A DNA stretch of 64,000 bases from Pseudoalteromonas distincta (lineage in GTDB: Bacteria > Pseudomonadota > Gammaproteobacteria > Enterobacterales > Alteromonadaceae): NCBI RefSeq assembly GCF_000814675.1, contig NZ_JWIG01000025.1, forward strand, positions 1 to 64,000, read 5' to 3'. Each line of letters opens with the position of its first letter. Position 1 is the stretch's first letter. Of this stretch, positions 1 through 8,404 are shown in pieces. The notes beneath the pieces were generated by a model, which saw only the letters and a list, made by a program, of their open reading frames with translations, had not been told where the DNA came from and ran no database searches. A program made the translations under genes and the position numbers.

Positions 1-918
1 ATGATTCCGTTAAACACGTTTTCAATAAATCTGCTCAATCAATGTATAAGCAACAGTCATTCGAAACATGGAATGGTTTGAACCTATTAGCTGTTGACGG
101 TGTTGTGTGGCGAACAGCCGACACGCCTGATAATCGTAAAGCCTTCTCTTCAGGTAGCAACCAATACGGTGATACAGCCTTTCCTCAAATACGCATGGTC
201 TGTCATATGGAATTGACCAGCCATCAACTTCTCAGTAGCGAGTTTGATAACTATAAAACCAACGAGATGAAATTAGCTGAGCGTTTAATTGAACGTACAC
301 CAGATAATTCACTGACTATGTTTGATAAAGGATATTATTCTTTAGGCCTGTTAAACCGTTGGCATCAAACTGGGGAGATGAGGCACTGGCTGATACCAGC
401 AAGGCCCGACTTACAGTATGAAATCATCTCCAGCGCGGGTAAAAATGACCATATCATTGAATTGAAAACCACAAAGCATGCACAAAAAAACTTTCCCGAT
501 GTTCCTGAAACGATTAAAGCGAGATTAATCAGCAAAACAATAAAGGGCAAAAGCTACCGTATATTAACCTCGATGACGGATAGATTGCGTTATCCAGGTA
601 ATGAAATTGTTGAATTATATTGTCATCGTTGGGAGATAGAACTTGGGTTTAGAGAAATCAAACAAACCATGCTTGATAGCGCATACCATTTAAGAAGTAA
701 GCGTCCAGACATGGTGCGTCAGGAGCTATGGGCCGTGTTACTCGTCAGTATCTATAATGAGCCCAGGGAACATTCCAATACACTGGCAGCACTTGCTCGA
801 TACACTGGTCTTATTTAAGCTTCCAGCTAGACGAGAGGATAGAAGATATCCCCGATGGGTTAAGCCAAAACCATCTAAGTATCCCCATAAAAAGAAAGAT
901 GCCAGTCAGCTTAACTGA
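1..918 (+). pseudogene. IS4-family DDE transposase, internally deleted and frameshifted
   Basis: DDE transposase of the IS4 family. The open frame is continuous from the window edge, so the first methionine at 42 is internal and the true start lies upstream. The first catalytic Asp is in LAVDGVVWR, the second in MFDKGYY, and the third catalytic residue lies in a textbook Y-(2)-R-(3)-E-(6)-K signature ([15 protein letters not shown]). After LLVSIYN near 755 the frame no longer makes family sense and stops at 818. A different frame then encodes the family's normal C-terminus (SPGNIPIHW...LPARREDRRYPRWVKP...), ending at the TGA at 916-918. The intact protein would have about 60 more residues between these parts, so an internal deletion has removed them and shifted the frame. 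It is a dead gene on this evidence. Confidence 0.8.
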
Positions 919-927
919 CTGGCATTA
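1..927 (+). mobile_element. IS4-family insertion sequence remnant, left part outside the window
   Basis: The stretch is filled by a transposase reading frame that runs in from outside the window and ends at a long palindrome at 901-923 (GCCAGTCAG, 5-nt loop, CTGACTGGC) followed by ATTA. Read on the opposite strand this end begins TAATGCCAGTCAGTTAAG, which resembles the terminal inverted repeat of IS4, so I place the right end of the element at about 927. The left end and the target duplication lie outside the window. The transposase has lost an internal segment, so this copy is probably unable to move by itself. Identity as IS4 family is firm; the exact terminus is inference. Confidence 0.75.
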
Positions 928-946
928 GCCAATCGGCTCCTTTTTT
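928..946 (-). terminator. Half of a rho-independent terminator cut by the IS
   Basis: Host sequence resumes at 928 with GCC-AATC-GGCTCC-TTTTTT. This looks like the loop and one arm of a terminator whose other arm would have read AAAAAAGGAGCC. Only three bases of that arm remain beside the IS end. It lies 3 bases downstream of the corB stop on the minus strand and probably served corB before the insertion. That it once was a full terminator is inferred from the remaining arm plus T-run. Confidence 0.4.
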
Positions 947-948
947 AC

Positions 949-2217
949 TTAGCGAGAACGCTTATTAGGCTGAATTTTCACCTGTTTTATCATATTCTCT
1001 TTTACTTCGAGTACTTCAATAGGGTAGCCCGCAATACGTAGACTAATATTTGCATCGGGAATATCTTCCAAGTATTCAACAATTAAACCACTCAAAGTTT
1101 TTGGGCCGTCTAGTGGGAAATCCCAACCCATCTCTTTATTTAAATCGCGTACGTTAGCGCCGCCATCTACAATACAAGAGCCATCAGTTTGAGTTTCTAC
1201 TTCTTCGCTTGGCGTACGAGTTTGTGTAGTTGTAAAATCGCCAACAACTTCTTCTAAAATATCTTCAAGCGTTACTAAACCTTGAATATCGCCATACTCG
1301 TCTACTACTAAGCCAATACGCTCTTTAGACTGCTGAAACTTTAACAGCTGAGTGTTAAGTGATGTTCCCTCTGGGATAAAGTAAATTTCGCGTACAGCAC
1401 GCAGCAACGATGGTTTATCAAATTGCTCTTTTGTAAGTAGACGAAGTGCATCTCGAGAGTGAATAAAGCCTACTGCGTCATCTATATTGTCGCGATACAA
1501 CAACACGCGAGTATGTTGTGCATGGGTAAGCTGGCGACTAATTAGTTTCCAATCATCATTAATATCAATAGCCACAATTTCGTTACGTGGGATCATGATA
1601 TCTTCAACGGTTACTTGCTCTAAATCTAAAATTGAGGTCAGCATACTTTGATGGCGAGCAGGGATAAGTGCGCCTGACTCATTGAGCACTGTTTTTAATT
1701 CTTCTTTGCTCATGCTGTGCTCGTCGATTTGAGCGGCACTAATACCAAATAACCGCAATATCCCGTTGGTCATCCAGTTAACGATAACAACAAAAGGAAA
1801 AAGAATTTTTAGTAACCCTTTAAGTATTATTGAGCTTGGAAAAGCAACTTTTTCAGGATAGAGGGCAGCAAGAGTTTTAGGTGTTACTTCGGCAAATATA
1901 AGCACGACTAAAGTTAACACACCCGTAGCGATAGCAATACCAAGGTCACCGTAAAGGCGAATACCTATAATGGTAGCAACTTGAGCTGCAGCTATATTGA
2001 CAAGATTATTGCCAATTAAGATTAGACCGATGAGCCTATCTGGACGGCTAAGTAATTTACTGACTCGTTTAGCTGCACGATGATCCTCTTTAGCGAGGTG
2101 TCGCAGGCGTATACGATTGATTGACATAATTCCGGTTTCTGAACCAGAAAAATAAGCAGAAAAAAGCACCAAAAAACCTAAAATGATAAATAGGGTACTT
2201 GTCGATATGTCGTCCAA
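949..2217 (-). CDS. corB: CorB/YfjD-type CNNM-CBS-CorC membrane transporter
   Basis: Integral inner-membrane protein of the CNNM/CorB family (DUF21 - CBS pair - CorC_HlyC domain), implicated in magnesium/cation transport; it is often annotated as hemolysin-related. The 422-residue length matches E. coli YfjD. The N-terminal ~190 residues hold about four hydrophobic segments with the family motif FSGSETGIMS near residue 24. A CBS pair follows (about 205-330, with DIMIPRNEI and GLVTLEDILEEVVGDF), and the C-terminal CorC domain contains DGGANVRDLN. The start is a TTG with AAAGGA seven bases upstream; no ATG fits. It is followed on the same strand side by ypjD and is divergent from ffh, the same neighbourhood as in E. 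coli. Transport substrate is family knowledge, not shown here. Confidence 0.9.
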   Translation of the reverse strand: MDDISTSTLFIILGFLVLFSAYFSGSETGIMSINRIRLRHLAKEDHRAAKRVSKLLSRPDRLIGLILIGNNLVNIAAAQVATIIGIRLYGDLGIAIATGVLTLVVLIFAEVTPKTLAALYPEKVAFPSSIILKGLLKILFPFVVIVNWMTNGILRLFGISAAQIDEHSMSKEELKTVLNESGALIPARHQSMLTSILDLEQVTVEDIMIPRNEIVAIDINDDWKLISRQLTHAQHTRVLLYRDNIDDAVGFIHSRDALRLLTKEQFDKPSLLRAVREIYFIPEGTSLNTQLLKFQQSKERIGLVVDEYGDIQGLVTLEDILEEVVGDFTTTQTRTPSEEVETQTDGSCIVDGGANVRDLNKEMGWDFPLDGPKTLSGLIVEYLEDIPDANISLRIAGYPIEVLEVKENMIKQVKIQPNKRSR

Positions 2218-2278
2218 CGATGGATCCTTTTCTTATAAATCAATGCGTATTAAGCTAGAGTGAGCAAGCAGAGTCAAG

Positions 2279-3085
2279 TTAAAACTTATTTAGTATCACT
2301 TCTTGTATGAAACGGCTGCCAAAATATGCGAGTGTGAGGACAAATGCAGCGACCATGATCGTAATAACCACAGGTTTACCGCGCCAACCCTTTTTCATAT
2401 GCCCGATGGCTACAATGGCAAAAATAGCCCACGCAACTAACGACAATATCGTTTTATGAATGAACTCTTTAGCAAACATCCCATCAAGAAATACAAACCC
2501 CGAGAGTAATGCGAACGTGAGTAATATGGTGCCTAAATTAAGGAGTTGGTAAAGCTGGCGCTCAACAACCATCAAAGGCGGAAGGTGACTATGCACAATT
2601 GCTAAATCTTTACGTTTTAAACGTTTATCAATAAAGTAGAACTGTACACCATATAAAGTAGCAATAATTAAAATACAGTAGGCCAATAGGGACAAGGAAA
2701 TGTGTGTTACTAAGCCAACCTCAATATTAATGCTTTGCAGTAAAATATGATGAGGAATAAACAAACTGGCAATTGTAAGTAAAGCACCAAAACCATAAAC
2801 AACGGGCAATAATAAAGTGGCAGGGAACTTTAGCGACACAGCTGTTACTGAAACTACAATAACCCAGCATGTTAAAAGGGAGACGTTTACAATACTTAAG
2901 TCTTGACCGTCGGATCTAAAAACAGAGTTAACTAACAGCAGCATATGCGCCACTATAGCAACCGTGCTCAATATGACGGTTACCTTTTGGCTAGGGCCTT
3001 GTTGATGAAACAGGCGTGAGAGCACGTGAGACGTTGCTAACACATAAAATAAACTGGCAATAATAGTTAAACTAATAATCAGCAT
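2279..3085 (-). CDS. ypjD: YpjD family inner membrane protein (CcsA-like cytochrome c assembly fold)
   Basis: Polytopic membrane protein of 268 residues belonging to the cytochrome c assembly (CcsA/HemX/YpjD) superfamily. About eight hydrophobic helices can be counted from the N-terminus (LIISLTIIASLFYVLATS) to the C-terminus (VVITIMVAAFVLTLAYF). His residues (HISLSLLAYC, HKTILSLVAWA) sit where the haem-handling family members carry theirs. It lies 61 bp upstream of corB on the same strand and may be cotranscribed with it; ffh diverges from it. The family function is not settled: a link to haem or cytochrome maturation is inferred from the fold only. The position between corB and ffh is conserved in gammaproteobacteria, which supports the name. 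Confidence 0.85.
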   Translation of the reverse strand: MLIISLTIIASLFYVLATSHVLSRLFHQQGPSQKVTVILSTVAIVAHMLLLVNSVFRSDGQDLSIVNVSLLTCWVIVVSVTAVSLKFPATLLLPVVYGFGALLTIASLFIPHHILLQSINIEVGLVTHISLSLLAYCILIIATLYGVQFYFIDKRLKRKDLAIVHSHLPPLMVVERQLYQLLNLGTILLTFALLSGFVFLDGMFAKEFIHKTILSLVAWAIFAIVAIGHMKKGWRGKPVVITIMVAAFVLTLAYFGSRFIQEVILNKF

Positions 3086-3337
3086 TGTGCTTGGGCCACT
3101 TAATTTGAGACAAAATAATCCTTGTTGTTATATAGCCATTGTATTTTATAGCAAAGCAAATGCATAGACCTTAAAAAAAGAAACTCAACAAGGTGCACTT
3201 GAACACTGTATTGTAAGACGCCATATACGGTATACTACTTTTAATTGAAACTTAATAAGTCAATCCTGGTTAATTGAAAATCAAACTAACCGCAAAATTT
3301 TAATGGATTGATATAAACGTCTTATCGGAACCGTTAC

Positions 3338-4717
3338 ATGTTTGAGAACCTCCAAGAACGATTAGGTAAAACCTTAAAAAATATCAGTGGCCGTGGCCGT
3401 CTGACTGAAGACAACATAAAAGACACACTTCGCGAAGTGCGTATGGCATTTTTAGAAGCCGATGTGGCACTGCCTGTTGTTCGCGAGTTTGTAAAACAAG
3501 TTAAAGAACGTGCAGTTGGGGTTGAAGTTACAAAAAGCTTAAGCCCAGGCCAAGTATTTATAAAAATAGTGCGTGAAGAACTAGAAAAAGCAATGGGTGA
3601 GGCCAATGAAGAGCTAAGCCTAAATGCACAACCGCCAGCCGTTGTTATGGTAGCGGGTCTGCAAGGTGCGGGTAAAACCACCAGTGTAGCTAAGCTTGCT
3701 AAGTTTTTAAAAGAACGCAAAAAGAAATCAGTGCTTGTAGTAAGTGCCGATGTTTATCGCCCCGCTGCGATTAAACAGCTAGAAACGCTTGCTACAGAAG
3801 TTGACGTTGATTTCTTTCCAAGTGATATTTCGCAAAAGCCAGTGGATATTGCAAACGCTGCAATTTCTCATGCTAAAAAGAAATTTATAGATGTAGTACT
3901 TGTTGATACCGCAGGTCGTTTACATGTTGACAGCAACATGATGGACGAGATTAAAGATCTTCACAAAGCAATCAACCCAATTGAAACTTTATTCGTTGTT
4001 GATGCAATGACGGGTCAAGATGCGGCAAATACAGCTAAAGCATTTGACGAAGCCCTGCCACTAACCGGTGTAATATTAACAAAAACCGATGGTGATGCAC
4101 GTGGTGGTGCTGCTTTATCTATTCGTCATATTACAGGCAAACCAATTAAATTTATGGGTGTGGGTGAGCGTACTGACGCACTCGAGCCTTTTCATCCAGA
4201 CCGTATAGCGTCGCGTATTTTAGGTATGGGTGATGTACTTTCATTAATCGAAGAAGTCGAAATGAAAGTAGATAAAGAGCAAGCTGCCAAAGTTGCTGAA
4301 AAAGTATTTAAAGGTGCCGGTTTTACCCTTGACGACTTTGCTGATCAATTAAAGCAAATGAAAAACATGGGTGGCATGATGTCGATGCTTGATAAGCTCC
4401 CTGGTATGTCTAACTTACCAGATGCTGTTAAAGGCCAAATGGGTGACAAAACATTTATCCAAATGGAAGCTATTATTAGCTCAATGACTAAAAAAGAGCG
4501 CGCACGTCCAGAAATCATCAAAGGTTCACGTAAAAAACGCATAGCAGCTGGCTCTGGTACACAAGTACAAGAGATTAATAAGTTGCTTAAGCAGTTTACG
4601 CAAATGCAAAAAATGATGAAAAAGATGAAAGGTAAAGGCGGCATGACCAAAATGATGCGCGGTATGAAAGGCATGTTACCACCTGGGATGATGGGTGGCG
4701 GTGGTCCTAAGTTTTAA
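3338..4717 (+). CDS. ffh: Signal recognition particle protein Ffh (SRP54)
   Basis: GTPase of the signal recognition particle. It binds 4.5S RNA and signal sequences of nascent inner-membrane proteins and docks with FtsY. The 459 residues show the N domain (1-90), the NG GTPase domain with P-loop GLQGAGKTT at 107-115, DTAGR and TKTDGDARGG motifs, and a methionine-rich M domain with the RNA-binding stretch KGSRKKRIAAGSG. The C-terminus is a Met/Lys/Gly-rich tail ending PPGMMGGGGPKF. Length equals the usual ~450. A -10-like TATACT is visible at 3231-3236 in the 252-bp divergent gap to ypjD, though no good -35 goes with it. A hairpin terminator follows at 4764. Confidence 0.98.
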   Translation: MFENLQERLGKTLKNISGRGRLTEDNIKDTLREVRMAFLEADVALPVVREFVKQVKERAVGVEVTKSLSPGQVFIKIVREELEKAMGEANEELSLNAQPPAVVMVAGLQGAGKTTSVAKLAKFLKERKKKSVLVVSADVYRPAAIKQLETLATEVDVDFFPSDISQKPVDIANAAISHAKKKFIDVVLVDTAGRLHVDSNMMDEIKDLHKAINPIETLFVVDAMTGQDAANTAKAFDEALPLTGVILTKTDGDARGGAALSIRHITGKPIKFMGVGERTDALEPFHPDRIASRILGMGDVLSLIEEVEMKVDKEQAAKVAEKVFKGAGFTLDDFADQLKQMKNMGGMMSMLDKLPGMSNLPDAVKGQMGDKTFIQMEAIISSMTKKERARPEIIKGSRKKRIAAGSGTQVQEINKLLKQFTQMQKMMKKMKGKGGMTKMMRGMKGMLPPGMMGGGGPKF

Positions 4718-4763
4718 AAAATACTTTTGAGTTATTTTTTAAAATAATAGCGAATCATATTTA

Positions 4764-4788
4764 AAGGAGCAAATAGCTCCTTTTTTGT
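4764..4788 (+). terminator. Rho-independent terminator after ffh
   Basis: Inverted repeat AAGGAGC / GCTCCTT with a 5-nt loop, followed by a run of T, 47 bases after the ffh stop. It separates ffh from the rpsP operon, whose own promoter follows about 95 bases later. Confidence 0.8.
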
Positions 4789-4882
4789 TGAATAAATTAT
4801 GCATGTAATACACCTTTAACCCTAATTTGTCGTTGAGATCACGGTTTAACCTACTAAACTGTCTTTTTGCTTCACTTCTTAC

Positions 4883-4934
4883 TTGCGTTATTGCCAAAAA
4901 CTCGTACAATTCCCCAGCTCCCCATTCTGGGGAG
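4883..4934 (+). promoter_or_regulatory. Candidate promoter and leader hairpin of the rpsP operon
   Basis: TTGCGT at 4883-4888 and TACAAT at 4905-4910 are separated by 16 bp, giving a plausible sigma-70 promoter about 65 bp before rpsP. Just downstream, in the predicted leader, is a perfect hairpin CTCCCCA-TTC-TGGGGAG at 4918-4934. The hairpin lacks a T-run, so it is not a terminator; a role in translational or stability control of the ribosomal operon is only a guess. Confidence 0.5.
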
Positions 4935-4977
4935 TAAATCTTATTAATGAAAACAGTCAATCTTTATAGAGGACGGT

Positions 4978-5226
4978 ATGGTAACTATTCGTTTGCAACG
5001 TGGTGGCGCTAAAAAACGCCCTTTCTATCAAATTGTGGTTGCGGATAGCCGTTTCTCGCGTGACGGTCGCTTCATCGAGAAAGTAGGCTTTTTTAACCCA
5101 ATTGCTTCAGGTCAAGAAGAAAAAATTCGTTTAGATTTACCACGTGTTGAACACTGGGTAGGTCAGGGCGCATCTCTTTCAGATCGCGTAGCTAAGTTAG
5201 TAAAAGACGCTCGTAAAGCGGCTTAA
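4978..5226 (+). CDS. rpsP: 30S ribosomal protein S16
   Basis: Small-subunit ribosomal protein S16, 82 residues as usual. The start [25 protein letters not shown] is the invariant family N-terminus, and [12 protein letters not shown] follows. It is the first gene of the conserved rpsP-rimM-trmD-rplS operon: 17 bp separate it from rimM. The ATG is preceded by GAGGACGGT, a good ribosome-binding site. A candidate promoter lies at 4883-4910. Confidence 0.98.
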   Translation: MVTIRLQRGGAKKRPFYQIVVADSRFSRDGRFIEKVGFFNPIASGQEEKIRLDLPRVEHWVGQGASLSDRVAKLVKDARKAA

Positions 5227-5243
5227 TAGGCGTAAGTGTAACC

Positions 5244-5780
5244 ATGAGTCAAGAGAACACCTCATCAATAATTGTCGTAGGAAAGCTCGGTGCCCCATAT
5301 GGTATAAAGGGCTGGCTTAAGGTACATTCATTTACTGATGATCCCGTAGGGATCTTCGATTTCAGCCCGTGGTTGATAGGGCAGCAAGGTAAATGGCAGT
5401 CCTTAGAAGTGGTCGACTGGCGTCGCCACAACAAAGGCTTTATCGCTAAATTTGCGCAGATAAACGACCGAGACGAAGCAATGGCTTATACCCATGCTGA
5501 AATCTCAATGGATGCAGCGCATTTACCAGAACTTCCGCAAGGTGAGTTCTATTGGCGAGATCTCATTGGCATGTCTGTTGTAACCGATAAAGGTTATAGC
5601 TTAGGCATTGTTGATGACCTTATGGAGACAGGGTCAAATGACGTACTAGTTGTGAAAGCAAATAGTAAAGACGCATTTGGTCAAGCTGAACGTTTGATTC
5701 CTTTTTTAACTGATTCAGTTATTAAAGAAGTTAAATACGACGCAAGAGAAATTACCGTAGATTGGGATCCAGGGTTTTAA
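5244..5780 (+). CDS. rimM: Ribosome maturation factor RimM
   Basis: 16S rRNA processing factor that binds S19 and helps mature the 30S head. The 178 residues comprise the N-terminal RimM beta-barrel (about 10-95, with [21 protein letters not shown]) and the C-terminal PRC-barrel (about 100-176, with [11 protein letters not shown] and RLIPFL...). Length is typical. It is the second gene of the operon, and its stop codon overlaps the ATG of trmD as TAATG at 5778-5782, indicating translational coupling. Confidence 0.97.
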   Translation: MSQENTSSIIVVGKLGAPYGIKGWLKVHSFTDDPVGIFDFSPWLIGQQGKWQSLEVVDWRRHNKGFIAKFAQINDRDEAMAYTHAEISMDAAHLPELPQGEFYWRDLIGMSVVTDKGYSLGIVDDLMETGSNDVLVVKANSKDAFGQAERLIPFLTDSVIKEVKYDAREITVDWDPGF

Positions 5781-6547
5781 TGACGCAAACTAGTTCATTA
5801 TGGGTAGGGGTGATAAGCCTTTTTCCAGACATGTTTGACGCTATTACAGACCAAGGTGTTACCGGTCGCGCAGTAAAAAATGGTTTAATTGATTTTAACT
5901 GTTGGAATCCGCGAGACTACGCTTTAGATAAGCATAGAACCGTAGATGACCGTCCTTACGGGGGCGGACCAGGTATGTTAATGATGGTTGAGCCATTAAA
6001 AAAAGCGATTGCCGAAGCTAAAAAAGCAGCTGGTGATGGCGCTAAAGTAATTTATATGTCCCCGCAAGGGCGCAAACTTGATCAGCAGGGCGCTAGCGAA
6101 CTCGCTAACTCTAATAAACTGATTTTGATTGCCGGTCGCTATGAAGGTATAGATGAGAGAATAATAGAATCATATGTTGACGAAGAATGGTCAATTGGTG
6201 ATTTTATTTTGAGTGGTGGTGAACTACCTGCCATGACATTAATTGACGCAGTAGCGCGATTAGTGCCAGGTGTGTTAGGTCATAACCAGTCAGCAGAACA
6301 AGATTCGTTTTCGGATGGCTTGTTAGATTGTCCACACTATACACGACCAGAAACATTGGACGACAAACAGGTTCCTGCTGTATTACTCAGTGGAAACCAC
6401 CAAGAGATAGCAAAGTGGCGGCTTAAGCAGTCATTAGGTAGAACTTGGTTACGACGTCCTGGCTTGTTGCATAACCTAGCTCTGACTGAGGAGCAAGCGG
6501 TATTACTCGCAGAATTTCAGCAAGAGTACCAAAAAGCTTGTGGCTAG
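5780..6547 (+). CDS. trmD: tRNA (guanine-N1-)-methyltransferase TrmD
   Basis: SPOUT methyltransferase that makes m1G37 in tRNAs reading CNN codons, preventing frameshifting. It has 255 residues, with [12 protein letters not shown], the trefoil-knot SAM site ([36 protein letters not shown]) and a C-terminal domain with RRPGLL. A longer frame reaches to 5762, but the ATG at 5780 starts the conserved N-terminus ([15 protein letters not shown]) and overlaps the rimM stop, so I choose 5780. It is the third gene of the operon, with rplS 33 bp downstream. Confidence 0.97.
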   Translation: MTQTSSLWVGVISLFPDMFDAITDQGVTGRAVKNGLIDFNCWNPRDYALDKHRTVDDRPYGGGPGMLMMVEPLKKAIAEAKKAAGDGAKVIYMSPQGRKLDQQGASELANSNKLILIAGRYEGIDERIIESYVDEEWSIGDFILSGGELPAMTLIDAVARLVPGVLGHNQSAEQDSFSDGLLDCPHYTRPETLDDKQVPAVLLSGNHQEIAKWRLKQSLGRTWLRRPGLLHNLALTEEQAVLLAEFQQEYQKACG

Positions 6548-6580
6548 AAGACAGTTACACCTAGGAAAGTGAGAAACATA

Positions 6581-6940
6581 ATGGCAAAAGTAAACCAAAA
6601 TATTATTAAAGCGCTTGAAGATGAGCAGCTTAAAACAGACGTACCTGCATTTGGCCCTGGTGATACAGTGGTTGTACAGGTAAAAGTAAAAGAAGGTGCT
6701 AAAGAGCGTCTACAGGCCTTTGAAGGTGTTGTAATCGCTAAGCGTAATCGTGGTCTTCACTCAGCATTCACAGTTCGTAAAATTTCGAACGGTGAAGGTG
6801 TTGAGCGTGTATTCCAAACGCACAGCCCTCTTATTGATAGCGTAGCAGTTAAGCGTCGCGGTGCAGTTCGCCGTGCTAAGCTTTACTACCTACGTGAGCG
6901 TTCTGGTAAATCTGCACGTATTAGAGAAAAACTTAACTAA
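6581..6940 (+). CDS. rplS: 50S ribosomal protein L19
   Basis: Large-subunit ribosomal protein L19 at the subunit interface, 119 residues. The family block [20 protein letters not shown] and [19 protein letters not shown] are intact. A GTG at 6569 would add four residues, but AGGAAAGTGAG lies at proper distance from the ATG at 6581, so that start is preferred. It is the last gene of the rpsP operon and is followed by a strong terminator. Confidence 0.97.
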   Translation: MAKVNQNIIKALEDEQLKTDVPAFGPGDTVVVQVKVKEGAKERLQAFEGVVIAKRNRGLHSAFTVRKISNGEGVERVFQTHSPLIDSVAVKRRGAVRRAKLYYLRERSGKSARIREKLN

Positions 6941-6962
6941 TACGCGCTGTTTATCAACGCAA

Positions 6963-7003
6963 AAAAACGGGTTGCATCCTTCGGGTTGCAACCCGTTTTG
7001 GTT
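6963..7003 (+). terminator. Rho-independent terminator of the rpsP operon
   Basis: Stem AAAACGGGTTGCA / TGCAACCCGTTTT with a loop containing CTTCGG-like bases, followed by GGTTTT. It begins 23 bases after the rplS stop. The A-run before the stem would also let it work from the other strand. Confidence 0.9.
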
Positions 7004-7019
7004 TTAAAATATTATTTTC

Positions 7020-7075
7020 TCAATTCTCAATTCTCAATTCTCAATTCTCAATTCTCAATTCTCAATTCTCAATTC
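7020..7075. repeat. Heptanucleotide tandem repeat, eight perfect copies
   Basis: The unit TCAATTC is repeated eight times without a mismatch between the rplS terminator and the tyrA promoter region. Such simple sequence repeats change copy number by slippage. It is non-coding and sits about 90 bp upstream of the TyrR-like box of tyrA. Confidence 0.95.
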
Positions 7076-7164
7076 TTATTTCCTTATTAGTAAAATTTAA
7101 GCTTTAGCCTTTTATCAGTTAGCTGATCCTGTTAGTATTTATCGTATTGATTAGTTTACTTTTA

Positions 7165-7182
7165 TGTAAATTTATATTTACG
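7165..7182 (+). promoter_or_regulatory. TyrR-box-like operator upstream of tyrA
   Basis: TGTAAA-TTTATA-TTTACG matches the TyrR consensus TGTAAA-N6-TTTACA at 11 of 12 defined positions, including the invariant G and C spaced 14 bp apart. It lies 21 bp before the tyrA start, within AT-rich sequence that includes TATATT at 7173-7178, a possible -10; a TTGATT lies at 7147. Overlap of box and -10 would fit repression by tyrosine-bound TyrR, as known for the E. coli tyrosine genes. Confidence 0.6.
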
Positions 7183-7203
7183 TTATTTGTTTTTTAAGGT
7201 GGT

Positions 7204-8343
7204 ATGAACGTGGCTGACATAAGTGATTTAGCACAGCTGAGAGAAGGTATAGATGAATGCGACGCACAACTTGTTGCCTTACTCGCTAAACGTAATGGTA
7301 TTACGCAAAAAATTGGTGAGATAAAACAACAAACAGGCGCGCCTTTACATGCACCTAATCGTGAAGCAGAGCTATTAGCGGCAAGAAGACAAGAAGCAAT
7401 AAATCAAAATGTAAGCCCCGATCTCGTTGAAGATATACTAAGACGTATGATGCGAGAAGCCTATCAAAACCAACAAGCAAAACTTGCATGTGCAGCGCCA
7501 GAACTTTCGCCAATTGTTATTGTAGGTGGCCAAGGTGCTATGGGGCAGCTATTTGCTCAGCAGTTTATTCGCTCAGGTTACGAAGTTAAAATCTTAGATA
7601 AAGATCAGCAAAACGATGCGCAAAATATTTTAAAAGGTGCCAAGCTAGTAATGATTAGCGTACCAATTAATGCATTGGACGCAGTAGTTGCTAAGTTACC
7701 TAAACTAGATGATGACTGTTTACTAGTTGATATTACATCGGTAAAGCAATCGCCTATTAAAGCACTAAAAGCTGCGCACAGTGGCCCTGTGGTTGGTTTG
7801 CATCCTATGTTTGGCCCTGACATATCACACTGGGTAAAACAAACAGTCGTTGTATGTGAAGGGCGAGAGCAACAAGCGGCAAAAGGCTTGTTACAGCAGT
7901 TACAAGTATGGGGTTGTCAGCTTGTTGAGCTTGATGCTAAAAAACACGACGAAGCAATGCAAATTATTCAGGTAATGCGCCATTTAACAACATTTGTGTA
8001 CGGACAGTTTTTAGCAAAACAAAGTCATACACTAGAAGAGTTACGTAGTTGCTCGTCACCTATTTATCAATTAGAGCTGATGATGGTAGGGCGTTTATTT
8101 GCACAGTCGCCGGAGTTGTACTCAGATATTATGTTAGCGCAATTCGATGATGTAGAGAGCCTACTCGCACAGTACCAAGACACTTTTGCAAGTACATTGA
8201 AAAAATTAAAAGCAGGAGATAAAGCAGCGCTTATTGATTCTTTTGCGCAGGCAAAAGTTTACTTTTCTGACTCAACAGAGCACTTTTTAACACAAAGCCG
8301 AAGCTTATTAAATAAAGCGAATGATTCAAAAGTTTTAGACTAA
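7204..8343 (+). CDS. tyrA: Bifunctional chorismate mutase / prephenate dehydrogenase (T-protein)
   Basis: This cytoplasmic enzyme converts chorismate to prephenate, then oxidatively to 4-hydroxyphenylpyruvate, the last step before transamination to tyrosine. It has 379 residues: an AroQ chorismate mutase domain (1-90, REGIDECDAQLVALLAKRNGI), then an NAD-binding prephenate dehydrogenase domain beginning GGQGAMGQLF near residue 104, with HPMFGPD and HDEAMQIIQVMRH. Length and order match E. coli TyrA. The ATG has TAAGGTGGT upstream. It is convergent with pheA, a shared bidirectional terminator lying between them. A TyrR-like box precedes it. Confidence 0.97.
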   Translation: MNVADISDLAQLREGIDECDAQLVALLAKRNGITQKIGEIKQQTGAPLHAPNREAELLAARRQEAINQNVSPDLVEDILRRMMREAYQNQQAKLACAAPELSPIVIVGGQGAMGQLFAQQFIRSGYEVKILDKDQQNDAQNILKGAKLVMISVPINALDAVVAKLPKLDDDCLLVDITSVKQSPIKALKAAHSGPVVGLHPMFGPDISHWVKQTVVVCEGREQQAAKGLLQQLQVWGCQLVELDAKKHDEAMQIIQVMRHLTTFVYGQFLAKQSHTLEELRSCSSPIYQLELMMVGRLFAQSPELYSDIMLAQFDDVESLLAQYQDTFASTLKKLKAGDKAALIDSFAQAKVYFSDSTEHFLTQSRSLLNKANDSKVLD

Positions 8344-8362
8344 TACTTGTCACTTTTTACTA

Positions 8363-8388
8363 AAAAGGGCCGATATCGGCCCTTTTTA
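8363..8388. terminator. Bidirectional terminator between tyrA and pheA
   Basis: Perfect palindrome of AAAAAGGGCCGAT and its complement, flanked by A-run and T-run, so it can end transcripts from both convergent genes (tyrA stop 8343, pheA stop 8405). Confidence 0.92.
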
Positions 8389-8404
8389 ATTATGAAAGTG
8401 TGTA

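Noticed and set aside
4739..4960. A 73-codon frame on the minus strand between ffh and rpsP
   Set aside because: It covers the ffh terminator and the rpsP promoter, has no family resemblance and no ribosome-binding site.
6569..6580. GTG start four codons earlier for rplS
   Set aside because: It overlaps the ribosome-binding site of the ATG at 6581, and the known family N-terminus begins at that ATG.
7020..7075. Heptamer array as a CRISPR
   Set aside because: The units are 7 bp and contiguous, with no spacers, and no cas genes are near.
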